42,017 nt of DNA from Gemmatimonadota bacterium (GCA_009838845.1 VXRD01000138.1:1-42017); one strand, 5' to 3'. Shown: positions 25,368 to 34,834, counted from the stretch's first letter. A program made the numbers and translations. Notes: a model not told the origin generated them from the letters alone.

Positions 25368-28300
25368 TCACCACTCCTTCTTCCAGAATAACCCTACCGA
25401 TCCTCGCCTGCGTCGATTCACCTCTTCTATCTGACTCGCTTCCAATATCACTTCTGGGAAGATCTCAAACTCCATCGCCGCTTCATAAGCCGTGCTCGAA
25501 AAATCCTGTGCATAACTTATAAACAACCTGTCCCCAATATACTTGCCCAATCTAATCCTGGGGAGAAGGCGGCCCTCGCCACTATCGATCTCCACCAGAT
25601 CCAGACGCAATTTTTGCCCAATGTGCCGCCCCAGGCGATTTGCAACAACCCCCGCAACCAGATCCAGCGTATGATCGCGGGAAAACGGAAAATGACCAGC
25701 CGGTCTGCCTGTCAACAGTAGAGATGCAATATTCCCCACATCCTCTCCAAGTGGCTGATCGCTGTCAATGTCAAACGAAATCTGAGGATACGTCAATGTC
25801 CCCGCCACTGTGACAATAATATCGACAGGTCCTGGCTTCTCGCCTACTGCAGTCACAGCGCGCACGCGTGTCTCGGCGCGAATATCCAGATCGGGATTCC
25901 AGTCAGGTCTGCCCTGAAATTGAATTTCACCTCGTGTAATACGCAAGCGGCGGTTTTGCCAGATGTAATTGCCCTGGCGGCTTGACATCGTGCCATAAAT
26001 ACGCGAATCTTCGCGATTTTTTATCACATCCAGATCGCCCCCAATTTCCACCTCAAAGGTCGGGTCGCGCAACCACACCTGTCTGTCGGCAGACACTTGC
26101 AGGTGTATTTCCGGATCCCTCAGAAATGTCGGCATTTCCGGGCTCGGTTCTTCAAACAATTCCGTCAAGCGAATCTCCGCCTGTTTCGTCGCCAGGCTCG
26201 GTACTCCGAGCAATTCCGCCAGGCGAATCTCTGCCTGTTTCATCGCCAATTTGCCCACAACTTTGATGCCCTGAAGCGTTCCAGCGATCTGCAATTGACC
26301 ATCTGTCACAAGTTGTAATTCGGGCAGGGCAACCGGTTCAAAATCGCGGAATTGTGCAGACAAATCCCATCTGCTCGGCAAAAAACCCTCAAGCATTATG
26401 TCACCTGAAAGATTCGCCGAAGTCCCAATCGAAAGACTGTCAATCTGAATTTTTCCGTCGCCAATCACAGCACGTCCCGAAACAGGTTTGTGAGAGCGAT
26501 GCAGATCGGGCAGGTGGAATACCCCATCTCGAATTTCGATCTCTCCCCGAATGTCCGGTTGCTCAAAACGACCGCGCGCCTCCAGATCGAACGATAACAT
26601 CCCTGAAATTCCCTCATCGGCACCAAAAAACGCGTTTGAGACTGTGCCAAATGTCAATCTATCGGATCGTTTTATTCCGACCAATTCTGTTTTTTCATCC
26701 GATAGGTTCGGGCGCGTCTTCAACCCGATCCCCTCAGATCGAGCGCGCAGGTGCATATCACCTGTACCTGCAATGGGAAAACTGCCAAACAGTGCCAGCA
26801 TCTCATCTCCATGAGGTGCGACTTTCACTTCAAAGTGTATCCTGTCATTGCCCAGGGACATCTCTCCTGCGGCACTATCAAATCCCACACCCGATATTTT
26901 GCCCTTTGCAAGAGCGAAATGAATAAAAATAAGGGGATCAGTCAATGTGCCAGCAAAAAGCACTTCACCATTGAGAATACCCCCCATACCTGAAGCACCC
27001 GCCAGAAATGCCCAGGGGCGCAAATCCAGATCTTTTAACAATACCTCTACAGTCGCCTGAAAACCCTGTTGATCCCGCGCAATCAGACGCCCCGCTGGGC
27101 CAGAAAGCACCAGATGCCCGATGTGAACGCCCCGAGATGGCGAATACGCAAATCGAACAGGCCCTTCGTTGTGCAGCACGACCTGATCGACCTTAATGTA
27201 CAGCGAATCCATTGCCACCTGGAAATGATCTTCTTTTTGCCCTGCGCGCCCCTGAAAAAAGACCCGGTCATCTACTTGCGCGCCGTTACCCAACAAAAAT
27301 GATGTTTCGCCATGTGCGTACACCGCCTCGAAAAACACCTCTTGCAATGAACGTTCACCCCAGGTCAAACGATCCACTTGGAGGTTAATAGCACCCGAAT
27401 CAGGCCGCGCCCACTGCGTCTCTATCGTAAGGTTTTGTATTGGAATGCCCGCTACGACGAGGCTATCTGCGCCACCTTGTGCAGAAAAACCGGGTGTATC
27501 CAACGTTCCCGACCATGTGCCCGATAGGACCAACGTCCCCGATAAATCCACACCCACCACCTCACCTATCGCCTCTAAATCCCGTACATCCATCAGCCAT
27601 TGGCCCTCGGAATGCCGATCAATATGCCCCTGAGAGGAAAACACCCCACCCGTCCCCGACAGATTCGCGCGAATATCAGATCGTCCCTCAGAATTGACCA
27701 ATGCAGAAATGTGCAAACTATCAGCTGCTGCATTGCCCGTGATATTCCCCCTCAATTCAACCGTCAAATCGTCTCCTGTGATGCCATCCACATTTCCAGC
27801 AAGCGTCAGCGATGTACCCCATCTGTTTGTACCCGTTAAATGTGGCAACGCCACCTCCGCCTGAACATTCCCCGCAATAGCTGGCTTTTCTCCTTCAAAA
27901 TGCAACTGCCCATTTCCATTGACGCGCGTTCCCCAATTCTGCAATTGTGTCTCAAAATGATCGATAAAAAGCTGTTGATCTACATATCTCGCACCATCAA
28001 TACGCCCCGTCACGCGCCCGACTTTTTTGGGCACACCGGGTAAATGTTCAGCATATAGATCGCGGAATCGCATTTCCCATTTCCCATTCCAGGTGGTCAA
28101 CCGCGCTTCCCCATTGCCCACTATATTGCCACTTGGCCCATTAGCAGTGACCTGCGTTCGCACCAGGTCATTTGCCAAATTGACGGCAAAACGCACGGAA
28201 TCGAATCGCGCATCCCCAAACTGCACGCGTCGAAAAACACCCCCAGCAACGGCATTTTCTACGCCAGAGGAATCCACCGCGAAAGTGATCATCCCATCCA

Positions 28301-29249
28301 GACTTGTACTGATACGGGGTAAATCAGTATCAAATTCTGTATATCCCAACGAAATGAGGTCATTGGTCTCGATCTTAAAAATAGCGTCTCCGCGCACTTC
28401 AAACGGCGCAATCCCCATGACGCCATTAAACGCAATTGAAACTTCTTCATCTTTCACAACCAATTCTGTAACAAGGGATTGCAAGTTGCCCTTCACGTTT
28501 CCACGCATCTGCATAGCGCGTGTGGGTAGATCGACCAGATTTCTGAGATCTGCCAGCCATAGAGAATCGGCTTCCACAACGAGATCTACCTCGGGATTAT
28601 CCAATTGTTGCACCGATCCACGCAGCAAAATGCGAGAGCCGTGGGTGTGCAACGCCACATCGTTTAATTGCAAGTGATCGGCCTGTAAAATGGCAATACC
28701 AGACAGATTGGTCACCTCCAGTGGCGGATCGAATTGCACCGAGCGAAAACGCTCCAGGATCAAACGGCACTTAGATTCTCCCGCGAAAATAGCGCCCTTT
28801 AGCGAGATATCGCGCACCTGTGTGTCTCCAACTACAACATTGGCATTCGCAATCTCCAGCGATTCGATACCTAAATCCAGGGGTAGCGGAACATCCCACC
28901 TCGGCGTCTCGGTCTCTTCGTCAGAAGCATCGATCCTCACCTCAATCTCCGACAACCTCAGTTGATGAAACACAGCCTTCCCTGTTAGCAGACCCCAAAA
29001 ACTGTACTCTACATCAAGCGTATCCACCTGCACCCAATCTCCGACCTGTATATCCACGATGCGACAATCTCCCAGCGGATTGCCCTGAACCTCGCCAATC
29101 AGACAGACATCATCCCCTTGCCAGGCGCGTTGCGCCAACCCGCGCAAAATACCATTGGCATAGCCACCCGCGACCAGTATTGCTCCTACCGCCAGCACAA
29201 TGCCTGCGCCGACCAGTATCCAGATTATTGATTTTGTTCGCCTGTTCAT
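25368..29249 (-). CDS. tamB: TamB-like translocation and assembly module protein (DUF490)
   Basis: A 1293-residue AsmA-like/TamB-type protein thought to span the periplasm as a long beta-rich groove and help outer-membrane protein assembly or lipid transfer. One N-terminal transmembrane helix (7-29) is followed by long beta-repetitive sequence. The conserved DUF490 C-terminus runs about 1050-1293, with PDWNPDLDIRAETRV, IIVTVAGTLTYPQISFDIDSDQPLG and LTGRPAG. Two near-identical segments about 14 residues apart (MKQAEIRLAELLGVPS and TKQAEIRLTELFEEPS, about 1050-1080) mark a small internal duplication. It starts 25 nt after the TamA-like gene, the usual partner order. Confidence 0.9.
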   Translation of the reverse strand: MNRRTKSIIWILVGAGIVLAVGAILVAGGYANGILRGLAQRAWQGDDVCLIGEVQGNPLGDCRIVDIQVGDWVQVDTLDVEYSFWGLLTGKAVFHQLRLSEIEVRIDASDEETETPRWDVPLPLDLGIESLEIANANVVVGDTQVRDISLKGAIFAGESKCRLILERFRSVQFDPPLEVTNLSGIAILQADHLQLNDVALHTHGSRILLRGSVQQLDNPEVDLVVEADSLWLADLRNLVDLPTRAMQMRGNVKGNLQSLVTELVVKDEEVSIAFNGVMGIAPFEVRGDAIFKIETNDLISLGYTEFDTDLPRISTSLDGMITFAVDSSGVENAVAGGVFRRVQFGDARFDSVRFAVNLANDLVRTQVTANGPSGNIVGNGEARLTTWNGKWEMRFRDLYAEHLPGVPKKVGRVTGRIDGARYVDQQLFIDHFETQLQNWGTRVNGNGQLHFEGEKPAIAGNVQAEVALPHLTGTNRWGTSLTLAGNVDGITGDDLTVELRGNITGNAAADSLHISALVNSEGRSDIRANLSGTGGVFSSQGHIDRHSEGQWLMDVRDLEAIGEVVGVDLSGTLVLSGTWSGTLDTPGFSAQGGADSLVVAGIPIQNLTIETQWARPDSGAINLQVDRLTWGERSLQEVFFEAVYAHGETSFLLGNGAQVDDRVFFQGRAGQKEDHFQVAMDSLYIKVDQVVLHNEGPVRFAYSPSRGVHIGHLVLSGPAGRLIARDQQGFQATVEVLLKDLDLRPWAFLAGASGMGGILNGEVLFAGTLTDPLIFIHFALAKGKISGVGFDSAAGEMSLGNDRIHFEVKVAPHGDEMLALFGSFPIAGTGDMHLRARSEGIGLKTRPNLSDEKTELVGIKRSDRLTFGTVSNAFFGADEGISGMLSFDLEARGRFEQPDIRGEIEIRDGVFHLPDLHRSHKPVSGRAVIGDGKIQIDSLSIGTSANLSGDIMLEGFLPSRWDLSAQFRDFEPVALPELQLVTDGQLQIAGTLQGIKVVGKLAMKQAEIRLAELLGVPSLATKQAEIRLTELFEEPSPEMPTFLRDPEIHLQVSADRQVWLRDPTFEVEIGGDLDVIKNREDSRIYGTMSSRQGNYIWQNRRLRITRGEIQFQGRPDWNPDLDIRAETRVRAVTAVGEKPGPVDIIVTVAGTLTYPQISFDIDSDQPLGEDVGNIASLLLTGRPAGHFPFSRDHTLDLVAGVVANRLGRHIGQKLRLDLVEIDSGEGRLLPRIRLGKYIGDRLFISYAQDFSSTAYEAAMEFEIFPEVILEASQIEEVNRRRRGSVGLFWKKEW

Positions 29250-29274
29250 TTTAAGCGATACCAGTCTCTACGAT

Positions 29275-31005
29275 TCAAAACGCCTGTCCCAAACTAATGT
29301 GATACTGAATTCGTTTCGTCACAGTACTATCATCTGATATACGGTAGCCCAAATCAAATCTCACGGGACCAACCGGACTCAAATATCGAAGCCCCGCGCC
29401 TACGGCATACTTAAGCGATCCGGGATTAAACGCCCCCGATTTCGCATCGACATTGCCCACATCTACAAAAATGGCTGTACCCAGTGAAAAAAATATCTGC
29501 GTTCTAATCTCCATGCTCATTTCTACGCGACTCAAACCGCCCGTTGGATTGCCCCCGTGGTCTTTTGGCCCCAATTCATTCAGTCCCCATCCTCGCACAC
29601 TATTGAGTCCCCCCGCAAAAAAACGTTCGACATTGGGCACACCTCCCGCCTTCCCCAGTTCAAAAATTATGCCACCCTGCACGCGCAGTGCCAGCACACT
29701 TCGCAAGGGTATGCGGCGAAACCATCGCCCCTCTGCCGTTGCCTGCAAAAATTCGCTATCGGATCTGAAAAACCGCCCGCGTTCGCGCACTGTGAACTGT
29801 GCGAGCATACCCGATTGCGGGTCAAAAATATCGTCGCGAGTGTCCATGAGCAACCCGACCTCCATCTCGGCAAACGCACTATCGGCCGAAAAATCAACCA
29901 CACCACCGCTGAACTGAGCGATCAAATCCGCTGTCGTTGTAATATTTCGTTCAAGAGATAGATTTCCCCCCAACTCATCCTGCACAAACGCTGCCTGCCG
30001 TTCGCGCTGCACAAACCCGCTGATATTCAACCAATTGTTGCTGCTGATAAAATACGGCTGCCGCAGGCCCAGCACTGTTTCCCTATTGTTCCCGGAAATC
30101 CGCCCAGAGAGTTTGAGCTGACGAGCACCCCCACCAAAATTGCGATGGGTCCACGCCCCCGATACCCACAAGTCTTCATCCGTATCATATCCCGCCCCCA
30201 GGCGCAACGCTTGAAAAGGTCGCTCAGACACGCGCACATCTACATCTACCCGATTTTCAGAGCTATCCTTTAAGGCCAGAGCTACAGACCGGAACACCCC
30301 TGCGCGGTAGAGCAGATGCTGGCTCTTCTGCAACGCCTCTTCGTTGAATAGCTCGCCCGATTGAAATGTCAATCCGCGTGAAATGGTGTTCTCAGACACG
30401 GCTTTGTTGCCCGATATGTGAACAGTACCCAGAGAGCATACGGGACCAGATGTGAGTTTTAGAACGAGTTCGGCTTGTTGCGCCACAATCGTCGTCTCGA
30501 CTTCGGCTCGCACAAACGCATAGCCCTTATTCCGCAACCCGCTTACAACCCGCGATACGCTCCTATCTACGATGTCGCGCGATAGTGGCTTACCTTCGAG
30601 CTGTCCAAAAGCATTCTCACTATCTTCATTGCCAATTACCGACGTCTTGGAAATCCGTGTCAAAGGTCCCTCTGTAATGTGTACCCCCAGTCCAATCTCA
30701 TCTGCGCTAAGTTGCTCAACGGTCAAATGTACTGCAACAGCTAAATATCCCAAATCGCGGTAATATGCTCGCAATTTTTTCAGATCAGATGCAAGGGTCA
30801 AAGGATCGTATCTACGCGCCTGGACCCAGGGTAGAAAATCGTACCATGGCGAAGCGTGCGTGATCATTAGCGCTTTCAGTTCCCCCCCCCAAATCGTCCG
30901 ATGACCCGAAATGTAGAGCCATCTCACAATGGGATCATCAGATGGCGTTTCCCCATGAGCTGGCACAACGACCATTAGAGCGGCCAGTATAAAACAGGCC
31001 CTCAT
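29275..31005 (-). CDS. tamA: Omp85 family outer-membrane assembly protein, TamA-like
   Basis: A 576-residue outer-membrane protein. A clear signal peptide (MRACFILAALMVVVPAHG) is followed by three POTRA-type repeats (about 25-300) and a 16-strand Omp85 barrel with the L6 motif SVRGWG and a terminal Phe. With the downstream TamB it should form the TAM complex. The frame is open 87 nt further, to an ATG at 31092 only 5 nt after the pyruvate kinase stop. That longer form would bury the signal peptide 29 residues in, so the ATG at 31005, with AAAGG about 11 nt upstream, is preferred. Use of the upstream start is not excluded. Confidence 0.9.
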   Translation of the reverse strand: MRACFILAALMVVVPAHGETPSDDPIVRWLYISGHRTIWGGELKALMITHASPWYDFLPWVQARRYDPLTLASDLKKLRAYYRDLGYLAVAVHLTVEQLSADEIGLGVHITEGPLTRISKTSVIGNEDSENAFGQLEGKPLSRDIVDRSVSRVVSGLRNKGYAFVRAEVETTIVAQQAELVLKLTSGPVCSLGTVHISGNKAVSENTISRGLTFQSGELFNEEALQKSQHLLYRAGVFRSVALALKDSSENRVDVDVRVSERPFQALRLGAGYDTDEDLWVSGAWTHRNFGGGARQLKLSGRISGNNRETVLGLRQPYFISSNNWLNISGFVQRERQAAFVQDELGGNLSLERNITTTADLIAQFSGGVVDFSADSAFAEMEVGLLMDTRDDIFDPQSGMLAQFTVRERGRFFRSDSEFLQATAEGRWFRRIPLRSVLALRVQGGIIFELGKAGGVPNVERFFAGGLNSVRGWGLNELGPKDHGGNPTGGLSRVEMSMEIRTQIFFSLGTAIFVDVGNVDAKSGAFNPGSLKYAVGAGLRYLSPVGPVRFDLGYRISDDSTVTKRIQYHISLGQAF

Positions 31006-31097
31006 TTTGAGGACCTTTAATAAATCATTGTAATCCATTCTGCCACAATAAGTCATGGAAATTAGGAGTAAAAAACGCTTAATATCAAACATGAGAG

Positions 31098-32513
31098 CTA
31101 TATTTCTCCAACCCGATGCAATTTTAGCAAATTGGTCTCTGCCCGCGCCGTGATGGGCGCACCGGCCAGGATCACCAGCGTATCTCCAAAACGCACATTG
31201 CCCTCAGAGAGCAAACGCGCTTCAACTTCGGCAACCATGCGATCCGTATCGTCAATCAGCGTAATTTGACGGGGTTCAACGCCCCAGCACAAGCACAACC
31301 GCCGACATATCCGCGCGCTGGGCGTAAATGCAATAATCAGCGTGCGCGGTCTGCGCTTTGAAATCAGACGCGCTGTGGATCCCGATTGGGTAAATGCGAC
31401 AATGGCTTTGGGAGATACCGCTGTCGATACCGCAGCGGCAGCTTGTCCAATCGCATCGGGAAAAGAGAGCGATGAATCCAGATTCAAAATTGGTGGAGCC
31501 AGTTCCACACTCGCTTCGGCCTTTTCAATAATCCGCGCCATCATTTGCACGGTTTGAACGGGATATTTGCCAATCGCGGTCTCCCCAGATAGCATCACCG
31601 CATCGGTGCCGTCAAAAATCGCATTGGCCACATCTGACGCTTCGGCGCGCGTGGGCCGTGGGTGGCCGGTCATCGACTCCAGCATCTGCGTGGCCGTAAT
31701 CACGAATACCCCTGCGCGGTTGGCCGCCGAAATCACGCGCTTCTGGATCACTGGCACATCTTCAGGTGATAATTCTACGCCCAGATCGCCCCGCGCAACC
31801 ATCACGCCATCGGCGACATCGAGAATATCTTCGAGGTGATCGACAGCTTCGGCGCGTTCCAGCTTTGCAATAACGGGGATCTCCTTCTCTGCCCGTTCAA
31901 TAATATGTTGAACCTCTCGCACATCGTCGGGTTCCCGCACAAAAGACAGAGCAATATAATCCACACCCAATTCGATACCCAGGTCCAGGTCCTCTCGATC
32001 TTTGGTCGTCAGAGAAGGCGCGCTGACCTGTACCCCGGGCAAGTTGATGCCCTTATTGGATTTTAACAGCCCGCCCACCACAACCTCACACACGACATCC
32101 GAGCCATAGACCTCGCGCACCAGCAACTCAATGTGCCCGTCGTCGAGCAAAATGCGATCCGCTGGCTTCACATCTCGGGGCAATCTCGTATAAGTTGTCG
32201 ATACACACTCGGCATCGCCCGGAACTTCGCGGGTCGTCACCGTCAGCCTGTTGCCTTCCTTCAGTTCAATCGGATCCTCTGCGAGTTTTCCCACCCGCAT
32301 TTTTGGACCCTGCAAATCCTGCAAAATGGCGATACTGCGCTGCATGTTATCCGCTATCTGCCGAATGCGCCCAACATTCTCCGCGTGTTCATCCCGCGTC
32401 CCGTGTGAAAAATTGAGCCGAAAAACATCCACCCCCGCCCCAATCAGTTGCTCTATCACGCGCTCCGATGAACTCGCAGGACCCAGTGTACTCACAATTT
32501 TCGCTCTGCGCAT
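31098..32513 (-). CDS. pyk: Pyruvate kinase
   Basis: This glycolytic enzyme converts phosphoenolpyruvate and ADP to pyruvate and ATP in the cytoplasm. The 471-residue length is typical of bacterial forms. Marks in order are RRAKIVSTLGPAS (N-terminus), VFRLNFSHG, ILQDLQGPKMRVG, the catalytic-site VIAKLERAEAVDHL, VMVARGDLGVEL, ITATQMLESM and PTRAEASDVANAIFDGTDAVMLSGETAIG. The C-terminal allosteric-type domain is present. AAGG lies seven nt before the ATG. It lies upstream of tamA on the same strand with a very short gap, so the central-metabolism gene may share a transcript with the TAM genes. Confidence 0.97.
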   Translation of the reverse strand: MRRAKIVSTLGPASSSERVIEQLIGAGVDVFRLNFSHGTRDEHAENVGRIRQIADNMQRSIAILQDLQGPKMRVGKLAEDPIELKEGNRLTVTTREVPGDAECVSTTYTRLPRDVKPADRILLDDGHIELLVREVYGSDVVCEVVVGGLLKSNKGINLPGVQVSAPSLTTKDREDLDLGIELGVDYIALSFVREPDDVREVQHIIERAEKEIPVIAKLERAEAVDHLEDILDVADGVMVARGDLGVELSPEDVPVIQKRVISAANRAGVFVITATQMLESMTGHPRPTRAEASDVANAIFDGTDAVMLSGETAIGKYPVQTVQMMARIIEKAEASVELAPPILNLDSSLSFPDAIGQAAAAVSTAVSPKAIVAFTQSGSTARLISKRRPRTLIIAFTPSARICRRLCLCWGVEPRQITLIDDTDRMVAEVEARLLSEGNVRFGDTLVILAGAPITARAETNLLKLHRVGEI

Positions 32514-32543
32514 GTTTTACCTTTTCGTTTTCCGTCCGATGCA

Positions 32544-32696
32544 TTAAAGCTCCTTGAGCGTTCCCTTCTCTTTCTCTTTCAGGGCTTCAGCGATTAAAAA
32601 ATCCAATTTCCCCGATTTCGAGTCCGCCTCAATCTGTTTGTCCCATGTGTCCCAATCTTTTTTATTTGCCGACTTGATTGTCTCTATATTTGACAC
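32544..32696 (-). CDS. Small antitoxin-like protein (50 residues, GTG start)
   Basis: A short ORF with a GTG start and a near-perfect Shine-Dalgarno, so probably real. The protein is charged and helical (starts SNIETIKSANKKDWDTWDKQ). It has the segment SGKLDFLIAEAL followed by a lysine- and glutamate-rich end, a C-terminal pattern common in small antitoxins partnered with RelE/ParE-type toxins. No toxin gene lies next to it; pyruvate kinase starts 31 nt after its stop. It could be an orphan antitoxin or a remnant. The family assignment is by pattern only. Confidence 0.55.
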   Translation of the reverse strand: MSNIETIKSANKKDWDTWDKQIEADSKSGKLDFLIAEALKEKEKGTLKEL

Positions 32697-32697
32697 A

Positions 32698-32708
32698 GAT
32701 CACCTCCT
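32698..32708 (-). promoter_or_regulatory. Near-perfect Shine-Dalgarno of the 50-residue ORF
   Basis: The minus strand reads AGGAGGTGATC, 11 nt fully complementary to the 3' end of 16S rRNA, with its core GGAGG six nt before the GTG at 32696. It supports translation of an ORF that would otherwise be dismissed as too short. Confidence 0.75.
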
Positions 32709-32775
32709 CTATTTTCCCAATAATACGACGCTCAGTCAAACACATCAAATGTTTTTCAAAAAAATAGTTTAGCAA

Positions 32776-32814
32776 AAATAAAAAAACCCCACAAAATCAG
32801 TTGATCTTGTGGGG
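32776..32814 (-). terminator. Intrinsic terminator of the ATPase/TOPRIM unit (hairpin copy 1)
   Basis: CCCCACAA (32787-32794) pairs with TTGTGGGG (32807-32814), with an inner ATCA/TGAT extension. On the minus strand a long T-rich tail follows (complement of the A-run 32776-32786). It lies 30 nt after the stop of the small membrane protein. A near-identical hairpin occurs at 36,725-36,750. Confidence 0.85.
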
Positions 32815-32843
32815 TAAAATGATCATCAGCGTGAGGTTTAGAT

Positions 32844-33095
32844 TCACCACACTTTATCGATAATTTTCAATAGAATCCCAGTCCCTAAAATCGCACCGAT
32901 CAGCCACTTAAAATCTTTGTGCATCCGGTCAGATAAGTCTTTGTGGTTCTGCCTTAGCTGGTTGGACAAGTCCTTATTGTCTTGCCTCAACTCATGAAAA
33001 GTGTTGTCCATCCGAGCAAGCAAAATTTCAAATTTATTGTCCATTTGGGTCTTCAAGCTATTCTGGTTCTGCTCCGAACGGGCGTCAGGAATCAA
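32844..33095 (-). CDS. Small coiled-coil protein with C-terminal membrane helix
   Basis: An 83-residue hypothetical protein. Residues about 15-62 form an amphipathic coiled coil with a repeated element (RQDNKDLSNQL then RQNHKDLSDRM). Residues 63-80 (KWLIGAILGTGILLKIID) form one transmembrane helix. The first codon is TTG at 33095 and overlaps the DUF3226 stop by 11 nt; ATG at 33044 is an alternative. It is the third gene after the ATPase and TOPRIM genes and ends at a terminator. A tail-anchored coiled-coil next to a suspected defence pair suggests membrane anchoring, but that is inference. Confidence 0.65.
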   Translation of the reverse strand: MIPDARSEQNQNSLKTQMDNKFEILLARMDNTFHELRQDNKDLSNQLRQNHKDLSDRMHKDFKWLIGAILGTGILLKIIDKVW

Positions 33096-33714
33096 AAAAT
33101 AATCGCTTCAGCCAAGAGACAAGAGGATCTACCTCAGCGATGTTCGGATCAAGGAATCCAGCAGTAATAGCTATGCCGTAAGGCTGACCTGGATCTTCTT
33201 GCCATGCAAGCCAGGTATGTATAATCGCCTTGATTTCATCCAGGTCTTTGAAACGCCGATGTTCTTGCGGGATAGCCGCCACGCTCGCCTCTACATGGTC
33301 GAACAGATCGTTTGGTGGACGGACGAGAAAGCGCAGAAAATTCTCTAAAATTCCGTCTGTTCGGTTATTCGGCATAATCCAAATACCTACTTTTGGTAAC
33401 AGGGTTCCCTCGGGCGGATCAAGGATGGTTCCGTCCACAACCGGTTGTATTGGCACACTCTGGTATCCAACACTGATGATTTGGTCGCGAATCGATTGCC
33501 AACGGCTATTCATATCGGTATCAGCATCTACAACCACACCAACAGCTTCCAGATCACTTTCTCTGAGCTCAGCAGGTATGCTTGCACGCAGTTTGTAAAA
33601 ACCGCCAAGATTTTTTACCTTGTCAAGGCGACCTACGCCGCGCGTTCCACAGATATGTTTCAAGACATTCTCGTCGTCCGTGCCTTCCACCAAAAGTTTC
33701 TTTCGGACAGCCAT
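33085..33714 (-). CDS. DUF3226 TOPRIM-fold protein
   Basis: A 209-residue protein of the DUF3226 family, which belongs to the TOPRIM fold. The N-terminal TOPRIM Glu motif LLVEGTDDE has Glu10, and the DxD motif VVVDADTD covers residues 61-67 (Asp63, Asp65, Asp67). The TOPRIM fold binds divalent metal in nucleases and topoisomerases. Its ATG is 1 nt after the ATPase stop, with GAGGTG before it, so the two are translated together. The pair resembles a split OLD-type nuclease (ATPase plus TOPRIM), such as AriA/AriB of PARIS. That AriB carries a different TOPRIM domain (DUF4435) is recalled knowledge. Confidence 0.85.
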   Translation of the reverse strand: MAVRKKLLVEGTDDENVLKHICGTRGVGRLDKVKNLGGFYKLRASIPAELRESDLEAVGVVVDADTDMNSRWQSIRDQIISVGYQSVPIQPVVDGTILDPPEGTLLPKVGIWIMPNNRTDGILENFLRFLVRPPNDLFDHVEASVAAIPQEHRRFKDLDEIKAIIHTWLAWQEDPGQPYGIAITAGFLDPNIAEVDPLVSWLKRLFFDS

Positions 33715-33715
33715 A

Positions 33716-34834
33716 TCAGCGCACCTCGATTCTATTACGAGTCACTATAGCCAGTTCATCTTCCGAGAATACGGTGGGAATGATCTCTTCACCTCTCCGG
33801 GTCAGACGCACGAGAGCCCCATCTTCAGGTGTTTCAGCCGCAGCCTGCTGAAATGCCTCCACCGCATCCCAACTATGTGAAGTAGCGAAGACCTGTATGT
33901 CAAGTTCTCTCGCCAATAGGAATATAGTCTTCCAGGCATCAAACTGGACTGTGTGATGCAAGCCGTTTTCAAATTCATCTATCAACAAGATCCCCCCGCG
34001 AGCGTTGACGAGCGAGAGAGCTATGTCGAGGAGGCGATTCACGCCGTCGCCCAATAACCGTAGTGGTATAGGTCGATCAATATTCTCTATCCGGACAATC
34101 GCTTTGCGTCCTATGTTACTGTTTTCATCATATATCATATTGACAGCAGATATGCGTGGTTCGATGATTTGCAAAGCCTCAACGACATGATTCTCAAATT
34201 TCGTTAGCGAGACCTTGTCCCATAAGGGAGCTAATATCGTTGTACGATCATCATAAGGACTGACAAAGATGCAGGGTATTTGAGTTTCAGAACCAGGTGC
34301 GGAAATTCTGCTCAGGTAAGAGTACCGCTCAAGCCTTTCCAGTGCAAGGATTCGCTTTTTTTTATTTTGTGTCTCAACTACCAATGCTGCTACATCATCA
34401 GGCTCATCAAAGGAGTCTGCTTGCAAAGGAACCAACCGCAAGTTGCCGTCAGAGTCACGTTCCTCCGAAAACCAGCCTACTTGTATTGTCAACTGCATGG
34501 GGCATGAATTGTCTTTGGTGGAAATAATGATCGGCTCAGTGAAATCTGAAGGTTCGGGGAACCCATAGAATAGAGTGGAAATTTGAATTAGGCGCTCCCT
34601 ATCAGCAGTACGCCCTTCCCCTTCTACTCTAATGTTTCCTTCGCGCCGTTCAAGTACGTGGCTAATTACGTCAAGTGCTGCGCCATGCGCGAAAATGTGT
34701 AATGCTTCGAGCACTGACGACTTTCCGGTATTGTTTTTTCCAGTGATGAGGTTCACGCGGCCCAAGCCATTGATATGCAATTCGCGGAATGCGCGAAAAT
34801 GTTTTAATGTAAGGTTTTGAATCTTGAGGCCCAT
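33716..34834 (-). CDS. AAA (ABC-type, OLD/AAA_15-like) ATPase
   Basis: A 372-residue SMC/OLD-type ATPase. The N-terminus is KIQNLTLKHFRAFRELHI, then Walker A TGKNNTGKSS (31-40), a signature-like LGDGVNR (261-267), Walker B GGILLIDEFENG (280-291) and the H-loop TSHSWDAV (His320). It has no TOPRIM domain of its own; that activity is supplied by the next gene, 1 nt away. The central part (60-250) is unlike known effector domains. The family acts in defence (OLD, Gabija GajA, PARIS AriA), as a sensor of phage activity. It has no clear ribosome binding site of note and no upstream gene on the strand within 107 nt. Confidence 0.9.
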   Translation of the reverse strand: MGLKIQNLTLKHFRAFRELHINGLGRVNLITGKNNTGKSSVLEALHIFAHGAALDVISHVLERREGNIRVEGEGRTADRERLIQISTLFYGFPEPSDFTEPIIISTKDNSCPMQLTIQVGWFSEERDSDGNLRLVPLQADSFDEPDDVAALVVETQNKKKRILALERLERYSYLSRISAPGSETQIPCIFVSPYDDRTTILAPLWDKVSLTKFENHVVEALQIIEPRISAVNMIYDENSNIGRKAIVRIENIDRPIPLRLLGDGVNRLLDIALSLVNARGGILLIDEFENGLHHTVQFDAWKTIFLLARELDIQVFATSHSWDAVEAFQQAAAETPEDGALVRLTRRGEEIIPTVFSEDELAIVTRNRIEVR

